Below are positions 8,027 through 15,954 of a stretch of 64,000 bases of DNA, one piece after another. The stretch's first letter is position 1. The number at the start of each line of letters is the position of its first letter. Source of the stretch: UBA1479 sp963972065. Lineage in GTDB: Bacteria; Pseudomonadota; Alphaproteobacteria; Rhodospirillales; Casp-alpha2. Position numbers and translations under genes: made by a program. Below the pieces are notes generated by a model. The model was not told the origin of the DNA. It worked only from the letters and a program-made list of their open reading frames with translations, and made no database searches. The stretch is from NCBI GenBank assembly GCA_963972065.1, contig CAXAVJ010000002.1:1-64000 (forward strand), in the 5' to 3' direction.

Positions 8027-9727
8027 TCAACGTTTCCGCCACGCCTGGGTGCGCGCGAGAATACCGCGTGTCAGCCCCGCATGCACCAGCCGAACCGCCG
8101 CCGCCGTGCCGACGATCATCATGCCCATGGCGGCGGCCGGCGCCACGTCGCCGGCATCGTCCATGTTGAGAATCGCGACCGACGCCAGGGCCGTATCCGG
8201 CGAATAAAGGAACACCACCGCCGACACGGTCGTCATGGCATTGACGAACAGATACATGGAGATATCGAGAATCGCCGGCATGCAGACCGGCACGGTGATG
8301 CGGAAGAAGGTCTTGTAGAACGGCACCTTGAGCGACTGCGACACGCTTTCGAATTCGCCGTCCAGTTGCTTCAGCGCCGTCGCCGCCGTGAGGTGCGCGA
8401 CCGTATAGAAATGGGTGACCGTGCAGATCACCAGGATCGGCATGGTGTGGTAGAGAAAGCCCAACGGGTTGTTCGGCGCGTTGAAGAAAAACACATAGGC
8501 CAGCCCCAGCACCAAGCCCGGCACCGCCATGGGGATCATGCACAACAACTGCATGGCCGTGCGGCCGGAATGGAAGCCTTTGCTTTTTTCCACCAGATAG
8601 GCGCCGGTGAACACCATCGCCGTGCCGATCACCGCCGTCCAGGCCGCCAGCTCGATGGAATTCCAATAGGCATTCCAACTGCCGCCATCCATCAGGTCGA
8701 AGTTGTAATGCTTGAGCGACAGGGTCAGGTCATAAGGCCAGAACTTGGCGAAGGAAGCGAAGCAGGCCATGCCCAGGATCGAGACCATGATCAGGCCGAT
8801 CAGGCAGCAGAAGGCCAGCATGGTCATGTCGACCGCGCGGTTCTTCTTGGGCTGATACGGCACCGCGCGGGCCGACAGCAGGGCGACCTGGCGGCGCTGC
8901 ACGATGCGGTCGGCGGCGAAGGCGAACAGGGCCGGCAACAGCAGCACCATGGAGACGACCGCCCCCATTTCGAAATCCTGGCGCCCGACCACCTGTTTGT
9001 AGATGTCGGTCGCCAGCACGTTGTACTTGCCGCCGACCACCTTGGGCACGCCGAAGTCGGTGATGACCAGGGTGAAGCAGACGAAGAAGGCCGAAACCAG
9101 GCCGTAGCGCACGCTGGGCAGGGTCACGGTGAAGAAGGTCTTGATCCTGGAGGCACCCAGCGCATCCGATGCCTCGTACAACCGCGCATCCGAATTGGCC
9201 ATGGCGATCAGCATGATCGTCAGCACATGGGGAAACACATAGAAGCATTCGCCCATGACGATGCCGATGGGGCCGTAGATTTCGTAGCCGAACAGCCAGT
9301 CCTTGATGATGCCCTGATTGCCGAACAGATAGACCAGGGCGATCGCCGGCAGCAGCGACGGCATGAGGATTGGCAGCAGCGCCACGCCCTTGAACAGGGA
9401 CTTGAACGGGATGCAGGTGCGGGTCAGGGCATAGGCATAGATGAAGGCCAGCGTGACCACGATAACGCAGCACAACAGGGTCACCGTCAGGCTGTTCTCG
9501 ATCGACCAGAACAGCGCCGGGGTGGAAAAGAAGCTGACGTAATTGGCCAGGCCGACGAACAGGCCGTCGGCGTTCTTGAAGCTTTTCGACAGAAGCGCAT
9601 AGAGCGGCAGCAGGATCGAGACGGTGAGGTACAGCGCAATGCCGACCAGCACCGCGCGCATGATCCAGTCTTCGCTGCTGACCTTGGGCGTGATCCGGGG
9701 GGCTTCGACGACGGCGGCGTCCCGCAT
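8027..9727 (-). CDS. 2-aminoethylphosphonate ABC transporter permease (fused two-domain)
   Basis: This inner-membrane permease (566 aa) has about twelve hydrophobic segments arranged as two binding-protein-dependent transport modules, so one polypeptide supplies both halves of the channel, as in FbpB-type systems. EAA-like loops are visible as SDALGASRIKTFFTVTLP in the first half and VSQSLKVPFYKTFFRITVP in the second. The overall type corresponds to the PhnU2/PhnV-like permeases found with AEP genes. It starts 3 bases after the ATPase stop and is surely cotranscribed with it. The cargo assignment rests on the neighbouring phnW, phnA, phnY and LysR genes. Confidence 0.88.
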   Translation of the reverse strand: MRDAAVVEAPRITPKVSSEDWIMRAVLVGIALYLTVSILLPLYALLSKSFKNADGLFVGLANYVSFFSTPALFWSIENSLTVTLLCCVIVVTLAFIYAYALTRTCIPFKSLFKGVALLPILMPSLLPAIALVYLFGNQGIIKDWLFGYEIYGPIGIVMGECFYVFPHVLTIMLIAMANSDARLYEASDALGASRIKTFFTVTLPSVRYGLVSAFFVCFTLVITDFGVPKVVGGKYNVLATDIYKQVVGRQDFEMGAVVSMVLLLPALFAFAADRIVQRRQVALLSARAVPYQPKKNRAVDMTMLAFCCLIGLIMVSILGMACFASFAKFWPYDLTLSLKHYNFDLMDGGSWNAYWNSIELAAWTAVIGTAMVFTGAYLVEKSKGFHSGRTAMQLLCMIPMAVPGLVLGLAYVFFFNAPNNPLGFLYHTMPILVICTVTHFYTVAHLTAATALKQLDGEFESVSQSLKVPFYKTFFRITVPVCMPAILDISMYLFVNAMTTVSAVVFLYSPDTALASVAILNMDDAGDVAPAAAMGMMIVGTAAAVRLVHAGLTRGILARTQAWRKR

Positions 9728-9730
9728 GGC

Positions 9731-10846
9731 TCAGCCCCCGCCCACGGGGCGGTAGATGCGCACGAATTCGGGCGGCAGGGCCGCCTGCACCGCCATGCCC
9801 TCGCGGATGCCCAGGTCACGGGCGCGGTTCGCCGACAGGTCGATCATGAAATCGATGTCCGTGCCGAAGGTCTGCCCCGCGCCGTTGACCGGTGTCACAT
9901 GGCAGCGGTGGAACGAGCCCAGGAATTCAACGTCGGTGATGGTTACCGGAATACCCGCGCCGCCGCCCTCGGTCGACACCTGCACGTCCTCGGGCCGGAT
10001 GCAGACCGTGACCATGTCGCCGGGATTGAGCCCATCCAGGGCCGCGCCACAGTCGATGGCGACACCGGCGACGGAGACCCGCCCGCCGGCCTGAACCTCG
10101 CCGTCGACGAAGTTGGTGGTGCCGATGAAGTCGGCGACGAAGGGCGATGCCGGATCGGCGTAAATATCTTCCGGCGAGCCGACCTGTTCGATCACGCCGT
10201 GGTTCATCACCACGATGCGGTCGGCCATGGCCAGGGCCTCTTCCTGATCGTGGGTCACCATGATGGTGGTGATGCCGATCTTTTCCTGCAGTTCCTTGAT
10301 CTCGTGGCGCAGGTGAACGCGCACCTTGGCGTCGAGCGCCGACAGGGGCTCGTCCAGCAGCAACAGGCCCGGCGAGGTCGCGAGGGCGCGGGCCAGGGCC
10401 ACGCGCTGCTGCTGGCCGCCCGAAAGCTGCGACGGGTATTTTTTCGCATGGTCGCGCAGGCCGACCAGGTCGAGAAGGTCGGACACGCGGGCCGCGATGT
10501 CGGCCTTCGGCATGTTCCGGTTTTCCAGGCCGTACCCGATGTTGCGGGTCACGCTCAGGTTCGGGAACAGGGCGTAGGACTGGAACACGATGCCGAAATC
10601 CCGTTCGTTGGGCGGCAGCGCCGAAATGTCGCGGCCGGCCTGTTCGACCGTGCCCATGGTCTGAATGTCCAGGCCCGCGATGGCGCGCAGCAACGTCGTC
10701 TTGCCGCAGCCGGACGGCCCCAGGAAACAAACGAATTCACCCTCGCTGACGTCCAGCGACACATTCTTCAGCGCCGTGAACTCGCCGAACTTCTTGGTCA
10801 GGTTACGGACCCGAAGATAGGCTTCGCCGTTGTTGTCGTTCGCCAT
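9731..10846 (-). CDS. 2-aminoethylphosphonate ABC transporter ATP-binding protein
   Basis: The ATPase subunit (371 aa) energises AEP uptake. Walker A is GPSGCGKTT (about 43-51), the signature is LSGGQQQRVALARAL, and Walker B is LLLDEPLSALD followed by the H-loop VTHDQEEAL. A C-terminal TOBE-like domain (from about residue 280) is typical of the PotA/FbpC and PhnT2 group. The ATG at 10846 has GGAGGGCAGGG directly upstream. An in-frame extension to 10933 would run through non-coding sequence towards the hairpin and was rejected. It lies downstream of the binding-protein gene, with a strong hairpin between them. Confidence 0.92.
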   Translation of the reverse strand: MANDNNGEAYLRVRNLTKKFGEFTALKNVSLDVSEGEFVCFLGPSGCGKTTLLRAIAGLDIQTMGTVEQAGRDISALPPNERDFGIVFQSYALFPNLSVTRNIGYGLENRNMPKADIAARVSDLLDLVGLRDHAKKYPSQLSGGQQQRVALARALATSPGLLLLDEPLSALDAKVRVHLRHEIKELQEKIGITTIMVTHDQEEALAMADRIVVMNHGVIEQVGSPEDIYADPASPFVADFIGTTNFVDGEVQAGGRVSVAGVAIDCGAALDGLNPGDMVTVCIRPEDVQVSTEGGGAGIPVTITDVEFLGSFHRCHVTPVNGAGQTFGTDIDFMIDLSANRARDLGIREGMAVQAALPPEFVRIYRPVGGG

Positions 10847-10916
10847 CCCTGCCCTCCATGGCTGAATTCTATCAGACCGCGGCCCGCGGGCACACGGCCT
10901 CAAAGAGCCTGAAATA

Positions 10917-10953
10917 GCAAGCCCCGGCCCCATACGCGGGGGCCGGGGCTTGC
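10917..10953. terminator. Strong intercistronic hairpin between binding-protein and ATPase genes
   Basis: A perfect 15-bp stem (GCAAGCCCCGGCCCC and its complement) with a 7-base loop lies 32 bases past the binding-protein stop and about 70 bases before the ATPase ATG. No T-run follows on the coding strand. In ABC operons such a structure usually protects the upstream binding-protein mRNA or causes partial termination, which makes the binding protein more abundant than the membrane parts. Confidence 0.7.
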
Positions 10954-10984
10954 CGTTCAGATCAGTCGAGAAAAGATAACCTGA

Positions 10985-12025
10985 CTACTTCGGCTCGGAC
11001 TTTCCGTCGTAGCGCTTGCGCCACTCGTCCAGGATGCGGATGCGGTTTGCGGCCGCCCACTTGAAGTCGTTCTTGATCATCTTGTCTTCGATGCCGACGG
11101 GGAAGTTCTTCACGGGCTTGGCGATGCCGGGCATGGCGACGACCGCGTATTCCTCGTTATAGATTTCCTGCGCCGTCTTGGACACGGACCAGTCGGCCAG
11201 CGCCTGGGCGGCCTTCAGGTTCTTGGTGTTCTTGACGATGGCGAAGGATTCCAGATCCCAGCCCACGCCTTCGGTCGGCGCGATGACTTCCAGCGGCGCC
11301 CCTTCGTTCTTGGACTTGGCCCCCCGGTAGGCGAAGGAAATGCCGATGGCGATTTCACCCTTGGCCGCCAGCTTGCAGGGCTTGGAGCCCGAATGGGTGT
11401 AGCGCGCCATGTTTTCGTGCAGCGCGTCCATGTACTTCCAGGCCTTGTCTTCGCCCTGGATCTGAATCCACGACGACACGTCGAGGAAGCCCGTGCCCGA
11501 GGAGTTCGGGTTCGGCATGATGATATGGCCCTTGTAGACCGGCTTGGTCAGGTCTTCCCAGGTCGCGGGAATCGGCAGCTTGTGCTTTTCGCCCTCGACC
11601 GTGTTGAAGCAGACCGACGCGATCCAGGCGCGCTGCCCGACCCACAGCGGCGGGGTGTTGGTGGTGTCGTAATACTTCTTCGACAGCTTATCCAAGCCCT
11701 TGGGCGCATAGCCCTGGAAGTAGTCGTAATCGGCCAGCAGCAGCAGGCTGGTCGCCGCCACGCCCCAGACGATGTCCGCCTTGGGGTTTTCTTTCTCGGC
11801 CAGCAGCTTGGAGGTGATGATGCCCGTGGAATCGCGGACCCACTTGATGTTGACGTCCGGATTGTCCTTCTCAAAGGCCGATTTGAACTTCTTCAGCTCG
11901 TCCGCCTCGACCGCCGTGTAGACCAGAAGATCGGTCTTCGCCTTGGCGGGCGCGGCCCCCAGGATGGCGGCTGTCGCCACCGTCGCCAGCCCCAAGCCGA
12001 GGCTGCTGAACCATGTTGATTTCAT
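10985..12025 (-). CDS. 2-aminoethylphosphonate ABC transporter substrate-binding protein
   Basis: A periplasmic binding protein (346 aa) of the extracellular solute-binding family 1/iron-binding-like type, the AepX/PhnS2 kind found with AEP operons. The signal peptide spans residues 1-29 (hydrophobic GLGLATVATAAILGAA, cleavage near AKA-KTD). The mature part begins with LLVYTAVEADELKKF and carries family motifs such as DIVWGVAATSLL and NPNSSGTGFLDVSSW. It is the first gene of the importer operon, reading away from the divergent LysR gene, with the conserved promoter element C in the gap. Ligand identity is inferred from context. Confidence 0.9.
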   Translation of the reverse strand: MKSTWFSSLGLGLATVATAAILGAAPAKAKTDLLVYTAVEADELKKFKSAFEKDNPDVNIKWVRDSTGIITSKLLAEKENPKADIVWGVAATSLLLLADYDYFQGYAPKGLDKLSKKYYDTTNTPPLWVGQRAWIASVCFNTVEGEKHKLPIPATWEDLTKPVYKGHIIMPNPNSSGTGFLDVSSWIQIQGEDKAWKYMDALHENMARYTHSGSKPCKLAAKGEIAIGISFAYRGAKSKNEGAPLEVIAPTEGVGWDLESFAIVKNTKNLKAAQALADWSVSKTAQEIYNEEYAVVAMPGIAKPVKNFPVGIEDKMIKNDFKWAAANRIRILDEWRKRYDGKSEPK

Positions 12026-12215
12026 CGAAATACTCCCTGTTTGATCGCCGGATTATCAGTATGTGCTGTTACCGGCATATGACAGTTTTAACCAATTCTG
12101 CGGTGACGTGACAGGATTTGTTCGGCACTGCACCAAATCCCCCTGGTGTCCGTGCCTTCGTCGGCGCCGACCCTGAACCCCCGGCAAATTCGCCGTTATG
12201 CGGGGTTCATATAGA

Positions 12216-12282
12216 CTCAATCGCATTGGGGAAATATAAGTCAAATCGTCAGTTTATATAGATCGTATAGGTTTCATCTATG
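12216..12282 (-). promoter_or_regulatory. Predicted LysR-activated promoter C between importer operon and regulator gene
   Basis: The third copy of the element spans 12240-12282. It is oriented so that its CGATTTGAC end (-35 box) points to the binding-protein gene, leaving a leader of about 180 nt. Its distal end (TCTATG) contains the start codon of the LysR gene itself. A protein bound here would therefore sit on its own translation start, a layout suited to negative autoregulation with activation of the divergent operon. A short dyad TATA-GATCG-TATA lies in the middle. Confidence 0.65.
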
Positions 12283-13146
12283 TACTATTCGCAACTGCGC
12301 GCATTCCACGCGGTCGCCACCCAAGGCGGCTTCTCCAAGGCCGCCGAACACCTGCATCTGACCCAGCCGACCCTGTCCGACCAGGTGCGCAAGCTGGAAA
12401 AGGATTTCGACGTTCTGTTGTTCAACCGCACCTCGCGCTCCGTCGCCCTGACCGACGCCGGGCGGCACCTGCTCGCCATCACCAACCGGATGTTCGAATG
12501 CGAGGGCGAGGCGCTGGAATACCTCAAGGAATCGCAGAACCTGCTGGTCGGCTCCCTGACCCTCTCGGCCGACGCGCCGTTCCATGTGCTGCGCATCGTG
12601 CGCGCCTTCCGCAACCGCTATCCCGGCGTGACCGTGAACCTGAAGATCGGCAACTCGGAAGACATCCTCAATCAGCTCTACGATTTCGACGCCGACGTCG
12701 GCGTGTTCTCCCACGTGCCCGACGACGCCAGGCTCAAGGTGCTGAGCCTGCGCGACGACCCCCTGGTCGCCGTCATCAACCGCGACCACCCCTGGGCCGG
12801 GCGCGGCGCCGTGAAGTTCAAGGAACTGGCCGGCGAGCCCTTGGTGCTGCGCGAACGGGGCTCGACCACCCGCCGTCTGGTCGAACAGGAATTCGCCCGG
12901 CTGGAATTGCAGATGGGCACGGTGATGGAGGTCGAGGGCCGCGAAAGCATCCGCGAGGCCGTCGCCACCGGCAACGGCATCGGCTTCGTCTCCAAGCCCG
13001 AATTCGGCTTCGATAGCCGCCTCGTGATGATCGAGCTCAAGGACTGCAAACTGCCCATGCACGAATACATGGTCTGCCTGGAAAACCGGGCGGAAACGCG
13101 GGTGGTGCGGGCGTTCTGGGAACTGGCGGTGACGGAGCGGGATTAG
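12280..13146 (+). CDS. LysR-family regulator of aminoethylphosphonate catabolism
   Basis: A 288-residue LysR-type transcription factor. The N-terminal winged helix-turn-helix (MYYSQLRAFHAVATQGGFSK to about residue 60) contains the recognition helix region LTQPTLSDQVRKLE. The rest is the two-lobed co-inducer domain. The sequence opening and the divergent AEP operon fit the aminoethylphosphonate-associated LysR group. The start codon overlaps the conserved DNA element C. Its likely targets are four promoters in this window (near 4170, 7960, 12240 and 21110). A plausible inducer is AEP or phosphonoacetaldehyde, but this is inference. Confidence 0.9.
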   Translation: MYYSQLRAFHAVATQGGFSKAAEHLHLTQPTLSDQVRKLEKDFDVLLFNRTSRSVALTDAGRHLLAITNRMFECEGEALEYLKESQNLLVGSLTLSADAPFHVLRIVRAFRNRYPGVTVNLKIGNSEDILNQLYDFDADVGVFSHVPDDARLKVLSLRDDPLVAVINRDHPWAGRGAVKFKELAGEPLVLRERGSTTRRLVEQEFARLELQMGTVMEVEGRESIREAVATGNGIGFVSKPEFGFDSRLVMIELKDCKLPMHEYMVCLENRAETRVVRAFWELAVTERD

Positions 13147-13270
13147 GGTAGTTGCCGGATGTGGATGGTTCGTCTGGAGCACGTCTGCTTTTGACCCGAA
13201 GCGGTCTTTATCGACATCCAACACGAGCGCCACGATATACTTGGAGAACTGCGACAAGCGGGGATACCGG

Positions 13271-13999
13271 ATGGCACTAAAGAATACTACGTCAACGAAA
13301 CTGAGGAGAATGGCGGGGAGGGTCATGCTATGGCTGACTCTCGACATTATTCTACTTGTGAGCCTCTTTGGCATTGAATTTTCGCCACTCGCAAAGCCAT
13401 TCTGGTGGAAGAATGTCTATTCAGTGGCAACGAATGTGCTCACAGGCGGACTTGTCTCATTCTTCTTTTACTGGCTTGTCGTTTATCTTCCAGAACATCG
13501 AAAACGACGCATTTTCAAAAATAATCTTTCGAAAATGTACAATAGAATCAAAAGAAACATCCTTTATCAGGTAATTGTTGCAAGCATTAAGGGCGGTCGA
13601 CGTGATCTTCAGGCAGACCTGGATACCATCGAAAACCTGATGACACCCAAAGCCTTCAAAGAAGCATTCACGGGTGGGCGTGAGGCGGATGAAGGTTTCT
13701 ATGCATTTGAAAACCAGATGAGTGGCGACACACCGGAATTCCGTGAGATCATCCTGAACTTGGAGATGCTAGCGAAGCAGATCGAATTCGTGCTTCATAA
13801 TTACTCGATCGACGACGAGAATCTCTTCGACTTCTTCAAGCGTCTAGAGCTGGTTCTGCTTTCGCTGAGGCGGTCGAGTCCCGGGTACGATGAATCAAAG
13901 CCGCTATGCAGCTTTGTATACGAGATGTTCTCAGGATTTAATTTGATTGACGGATACCGCGGTTACGATGTCATCGACAAGATGATTGCCGATATCTGA
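13271..13999 (+). CDS. Hypothetical membrane protein, AT-richer orphan
   Basis: I do not recognise this 242-residue protein. After a basic N-terminus it shows two hydrophobic segments (about residues 18-33 and 53-72: WLTLDIILLVSLFGI and TGGLVSFFFYWLVVYL). A basic HRKRR stretch and a mostly helical, charged soluble domain of about 165 residues follow. The topology suggests a small inner-membrane anchor with a cytoplasmic domain. Codon use is clearly richer in A/T than in flanking genes, which suggests recent acquisition. The ATG at 13271 has GGGGAT upstream. A TTG at 13241 is possible but less likely. It stands alone next to the repeat-flanked GIY-YIG gene. Confidence 0.6.
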   Translation: MALKNTTSTKLRRMAGRVMLWLTLDIILLVSLFGIEFSPLAKPFWWKNVYSVATNVLTGGLVSFFFYWLVVYLPEHRKRRIFKNNLSKMYNRIKRNILYQVIVASIKGGRRDLQADLDTIENLMTPKAFKEAFTGGREADEGFYAFENQMSGDTPEFREIILNLEMLAKQIEFVLHNYSIDDENLFDFFKRLELVLLSLRRSSPGYDESKPLCSFVYEMFSGFNLIDGYRGYDVIDKMIADI

Positions 14000-14131
14000 G
14001 CGCCTTGACCGCCCACATTCGGAACACCTCTGCCAGAATGGCCGATATGACAGCGATGAAACAAGCCGGGATGGTCACTGGTTGTAAGATTAAGGAATGT
14101 CTGCTCATGGCTAAAAGCAGTCACTTTATCT

Positions 14132-14163
14132 CGTCATGGCCGGGCTTGACCCGGCCATCCACG
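14132..14163. repeat. Left copy of a 32-bp perfect inverted repeat
   Basis: This is the exact reverse complement of 14497-14528. Each copy contains its own 9-bp dyad (ATGGCCGGG / CCCGGCCAT, loop of 5). It belongs to the palindromic repeats common in alphaproteobacteria whose translation reads MAGLDPAIH. It lies 3 bases from the stop codon of the GIY-YIG gene and could act as its terminator hairpin. Confidence 0.9.
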
Positions 14164-14166
14164 CCT

Positions 14167-14454
14167 TCATGCGAGGCTGTCGAAAAGATCATCCCAGTTT
14201 GGATTGGCGTCCAAAATCAAGCGGACCTTCCATGCGCGCGACCAATGTTTGAGGTTCTTCTCCCGCTGGAGAGCTGAGCGGATATCCGCGTGAGGTTCCG
14301 CAAAGACCAAACGTTTGAGGCCGTATTTCTTCGTGAAGCCATCGGCCAAACCCTCCCGATGCTCCCAAACACGACGTGCAAGATCGCTTGTGACGCCGAC
14401 GTAGAGCGTCCCGTTTGGCCTGTTCGTCATGATGTAGACCCAACCGCCTGACAT
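14167..14454 (-). CDS. GIY-YIG nuclease family protein
   Basis: A 95-residue single-domain GIY-YIG endonuclease of the UPF0213/YhbQ-like size class. The catalytic strands are visible as WVYIM then LYVGVTSDL. The conserved Arg is in DLARRVWEHR and the metal-binding Glu region is in ALQREKNLKHW. Its role is unknown: it may be a repair nuclease or a remnant mobile-element nuclease. It sits almost exactly inside a pair of perfect 32-bp inverted repeats, 3 bases from one and about 42 from the other. This suggests it travels with the repeat, though no transposase is present. Confidence 0.88.
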   Translation of the reverse strand: MSGGWVYIMTNRPNGTLYVGVTSDLARRVWEHREGLADGFTKKYGLKRLVFAEPHADIRSALQREKNLKHWSRAWKVRLILDANPNWDDLFDSLA

Positions 14455-14496
14455 GGGCCGATTTTAGGTTTCAACGAGCCAAGCCGCCACATTCAA

Positions 14497-14528
14497 CGTG
14501 GATGGCCGGGTCAAGCCCGGCCATGACG
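14497..14528. repeat. Right copy of the 32-bp perfect inverted repeat
   Basis: Exact inverted counterpart of 14132-14163, placed about 42 bases upstream of the GIY-YIG start and 25 bases beyond the stop of the glutamine-synthetase-like gene. Its internal hairpin could also terminate that operon. Confidence 0.9.
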
Positions 14529-14553
14529 GAGGAGAATGAGGCGAGGCAGGCCT

Positions 14554-15921
14554 TCAAATAATCTCAAAATACCGCTCCATCTCCCAATCGGTGATGGCGC
14601 GGCGGAATTGGCGTTCTTCCCATTCGCGGGTCGCGGCGTAGTGGTCGACGAAGGCGTCGCCGAAGATGGCCCGCGCGGGCTTCGACGTCTTGAGCATGCC
14701 GGCCGCGTCCATCAGGGTGCGCGGCAGGTTGAGGTAGCGGGGGAAGGTCTTGTCGTAGGCGTTGCCCTCGACCGCCGAGCCGGGCTCGATCCTGTTCTCG
14801 ATGCCCCAGAGCCCGGCGCCGATGCCGGCGGCCAGCGCCAGGTAGGGGTTGGCGTCGGCGGCGGCGATGCGGAATTCCACGCGCTGCGATTTTTCCGAGC
14901 CGGGGATGATGCGGATCGCGCAGGTCCGGTTGTCCACCCCCCAGGTCGCGTCCGTCGGCGCCCAGAAGCCCGGCACCAGGCGGGTGTAGCTGTTGACCGT
15001 GCCGGCGATCATGGCGAGGAATTCGGGCAATAGCTTCTGCTGCCCGCCGACGAAGTGGCGCATGGTGTCGCTCATCCTGTGGGGCTTTTTCCTGTCGAGG
15101 AAAATGGGCTTGCCGGTCTTCGAGGTCAGCGACATGTGGATATGGCCCGACTGGCCCGGCCAGTCCGGCGACCAGCGCGCCATGAAGGTCGCCATCAGGC
15201 CGCGCTTCTGCGCCATGATCTTGGCAAAGGTCTTGAACAGCACGGCCTTGTCGGCGGCGGCGAGGGCGCCGTCGACCTGGATCGCGGCTTCGAGCACGCC
15301 CGGCCCCGTTTCCTCGTGCAGGCCTTCCAGGGCCATGTCCATCTTGACGCAGCCGTCGAGGATGTCGCGGTAAAGGTCGCTGTCGACCGTGGAGCGCAGC
15401 ATGGAATAGCCGAAGAAGCCCGGCTGGATCGGCTTCAGGTCGCGGTAGTTCTTTTCGCGCACGGTCTCCGGCGTTTCCTCGAACATGAAGAATTCGTATT
15501 CGAGCCCCGCCAGCACCTTGAAGCCCATCTTGTCGGCCTTGGCCAGGGTCCGGCGCAGCACGGCGCGGGGGCAGACGTCTTCGTACTTGCCGTCGAATTC
15601 GCCGAGGAAGAACAGCATGTCGTCCTCCCAGGCGATCTCGCGGCAGCTTTCCGGAATGATCCGCACGGGGGCGTCGGGATAGCCCGTGTGCCAGCCGGTG
15701 ACGGAGACGTTGTCGTACAGTTGGTCCTTGGAATCCCAGCCCAGCACCACGTCGCAGAAGCCGAAGCCCTTATCGAGGGAGGAGAGGAACTTGTCGGCCT
15801 TCATGTACTTGCCGCGCATGATGCCGTCCATGTCGACCACGCCGACCTTGACGTAATCGCATTTGCGCTCGGCGATGATCTTCTTGGCGTCCGCCGCCGT
15901 CTTGACCTGTCCCGGTTTCAT
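14554..15921 (-). CDS. Glutamine synthetase family protein (putative gamma-glutamyl-amine ligase)
   Basis: This 455-residue protein has the glutamine-synthetase beta-grasp N-terminus and catalytic domain: EYEFFMFEE (metal Glu), GQSGHIHMSL (ATP/metal His), NRTCAIRIIPG and RVEFRIAAADANPYLALAAG. It matches the PuuA/GlnA4-like branch, whose members ligate glutamate to amines such as putrescine or ethanolamine rather than to ammonia. It is the last gene of the five-gene operon, downstream of alcohol and aldehyde dehydrogenases. That arrangement recalls pathways that gamma-glutamylate an amino alcohol before oxidation. The real amine is unknown, and an aminophosphonate is possible given the shared promoter element. 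An AAGGGGGACAGG ribosome-binding site precedes the ATG. Confidence 0.85.
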   Translation of the reverse strand: MKPGQVKTAADAKKIIAERKCDYVKVGVVDMDGIMRGKYMKADKFLSSLDKGFGFCDVVLGWDSKDQLYDNVSVTGWHTGYPDAPVRIIPESCREIAWEDDMLFFLGEFDGKYEDVCPRAVLRRTLAKADKMGFKVLAGLEYEFFMFEETPETVREKNYRDLKPIQPGFFGYSMLRSTVDSDLYRDILDGCVKMDMALEGLHEETGPGVLEAAIQVDGALAAADKAVLFKTFAKIMAQKRGLMATFMARWSPDWPGQSGHIHMSLTSKTGKPIFLDRKKPHRMSDTMRHFVGGQQKLLPEFLAMIAGTVNSYTRLVPGFWAPTDATWGVDNRTCAIRIIPGSEKSQRVEFRIAAADANPYLALAAGIGAGLWGIENRIEPGSAVEGNAYDKTFPRYLNLPRTLMDAAGMLKTSKPARAIFGDAFVDHYAATREWEERQFRRAITDWEMERYFEII

Positions 15922-15954
15922 CTGCCTGTCCCCCTTATTGAAAATCGTTCGGCC

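Noticed and set aside
5307..8207. 966-codon open frame on the plus strand across phnW and the FAD oxidoreductase
   Set aside because: Antisense to two recognised enzymes, low-complexity His/Gly/Arg content and no domain.
7871..10912. 1013-codon open frame on the plus strand opposite the AEP permease and ATPase genes
   Set aside because: Antisense shadow in GC-rich sequence. The minus-strand proteins carry complete family motifs.
14005..14277. 90-codon plus-strand frame containing SSWPGLTRPST
   Set aside because: That peptide is the translation of the 32-bp palindromic repeat. The frame also runs antisense into the GIY-YIG gene.
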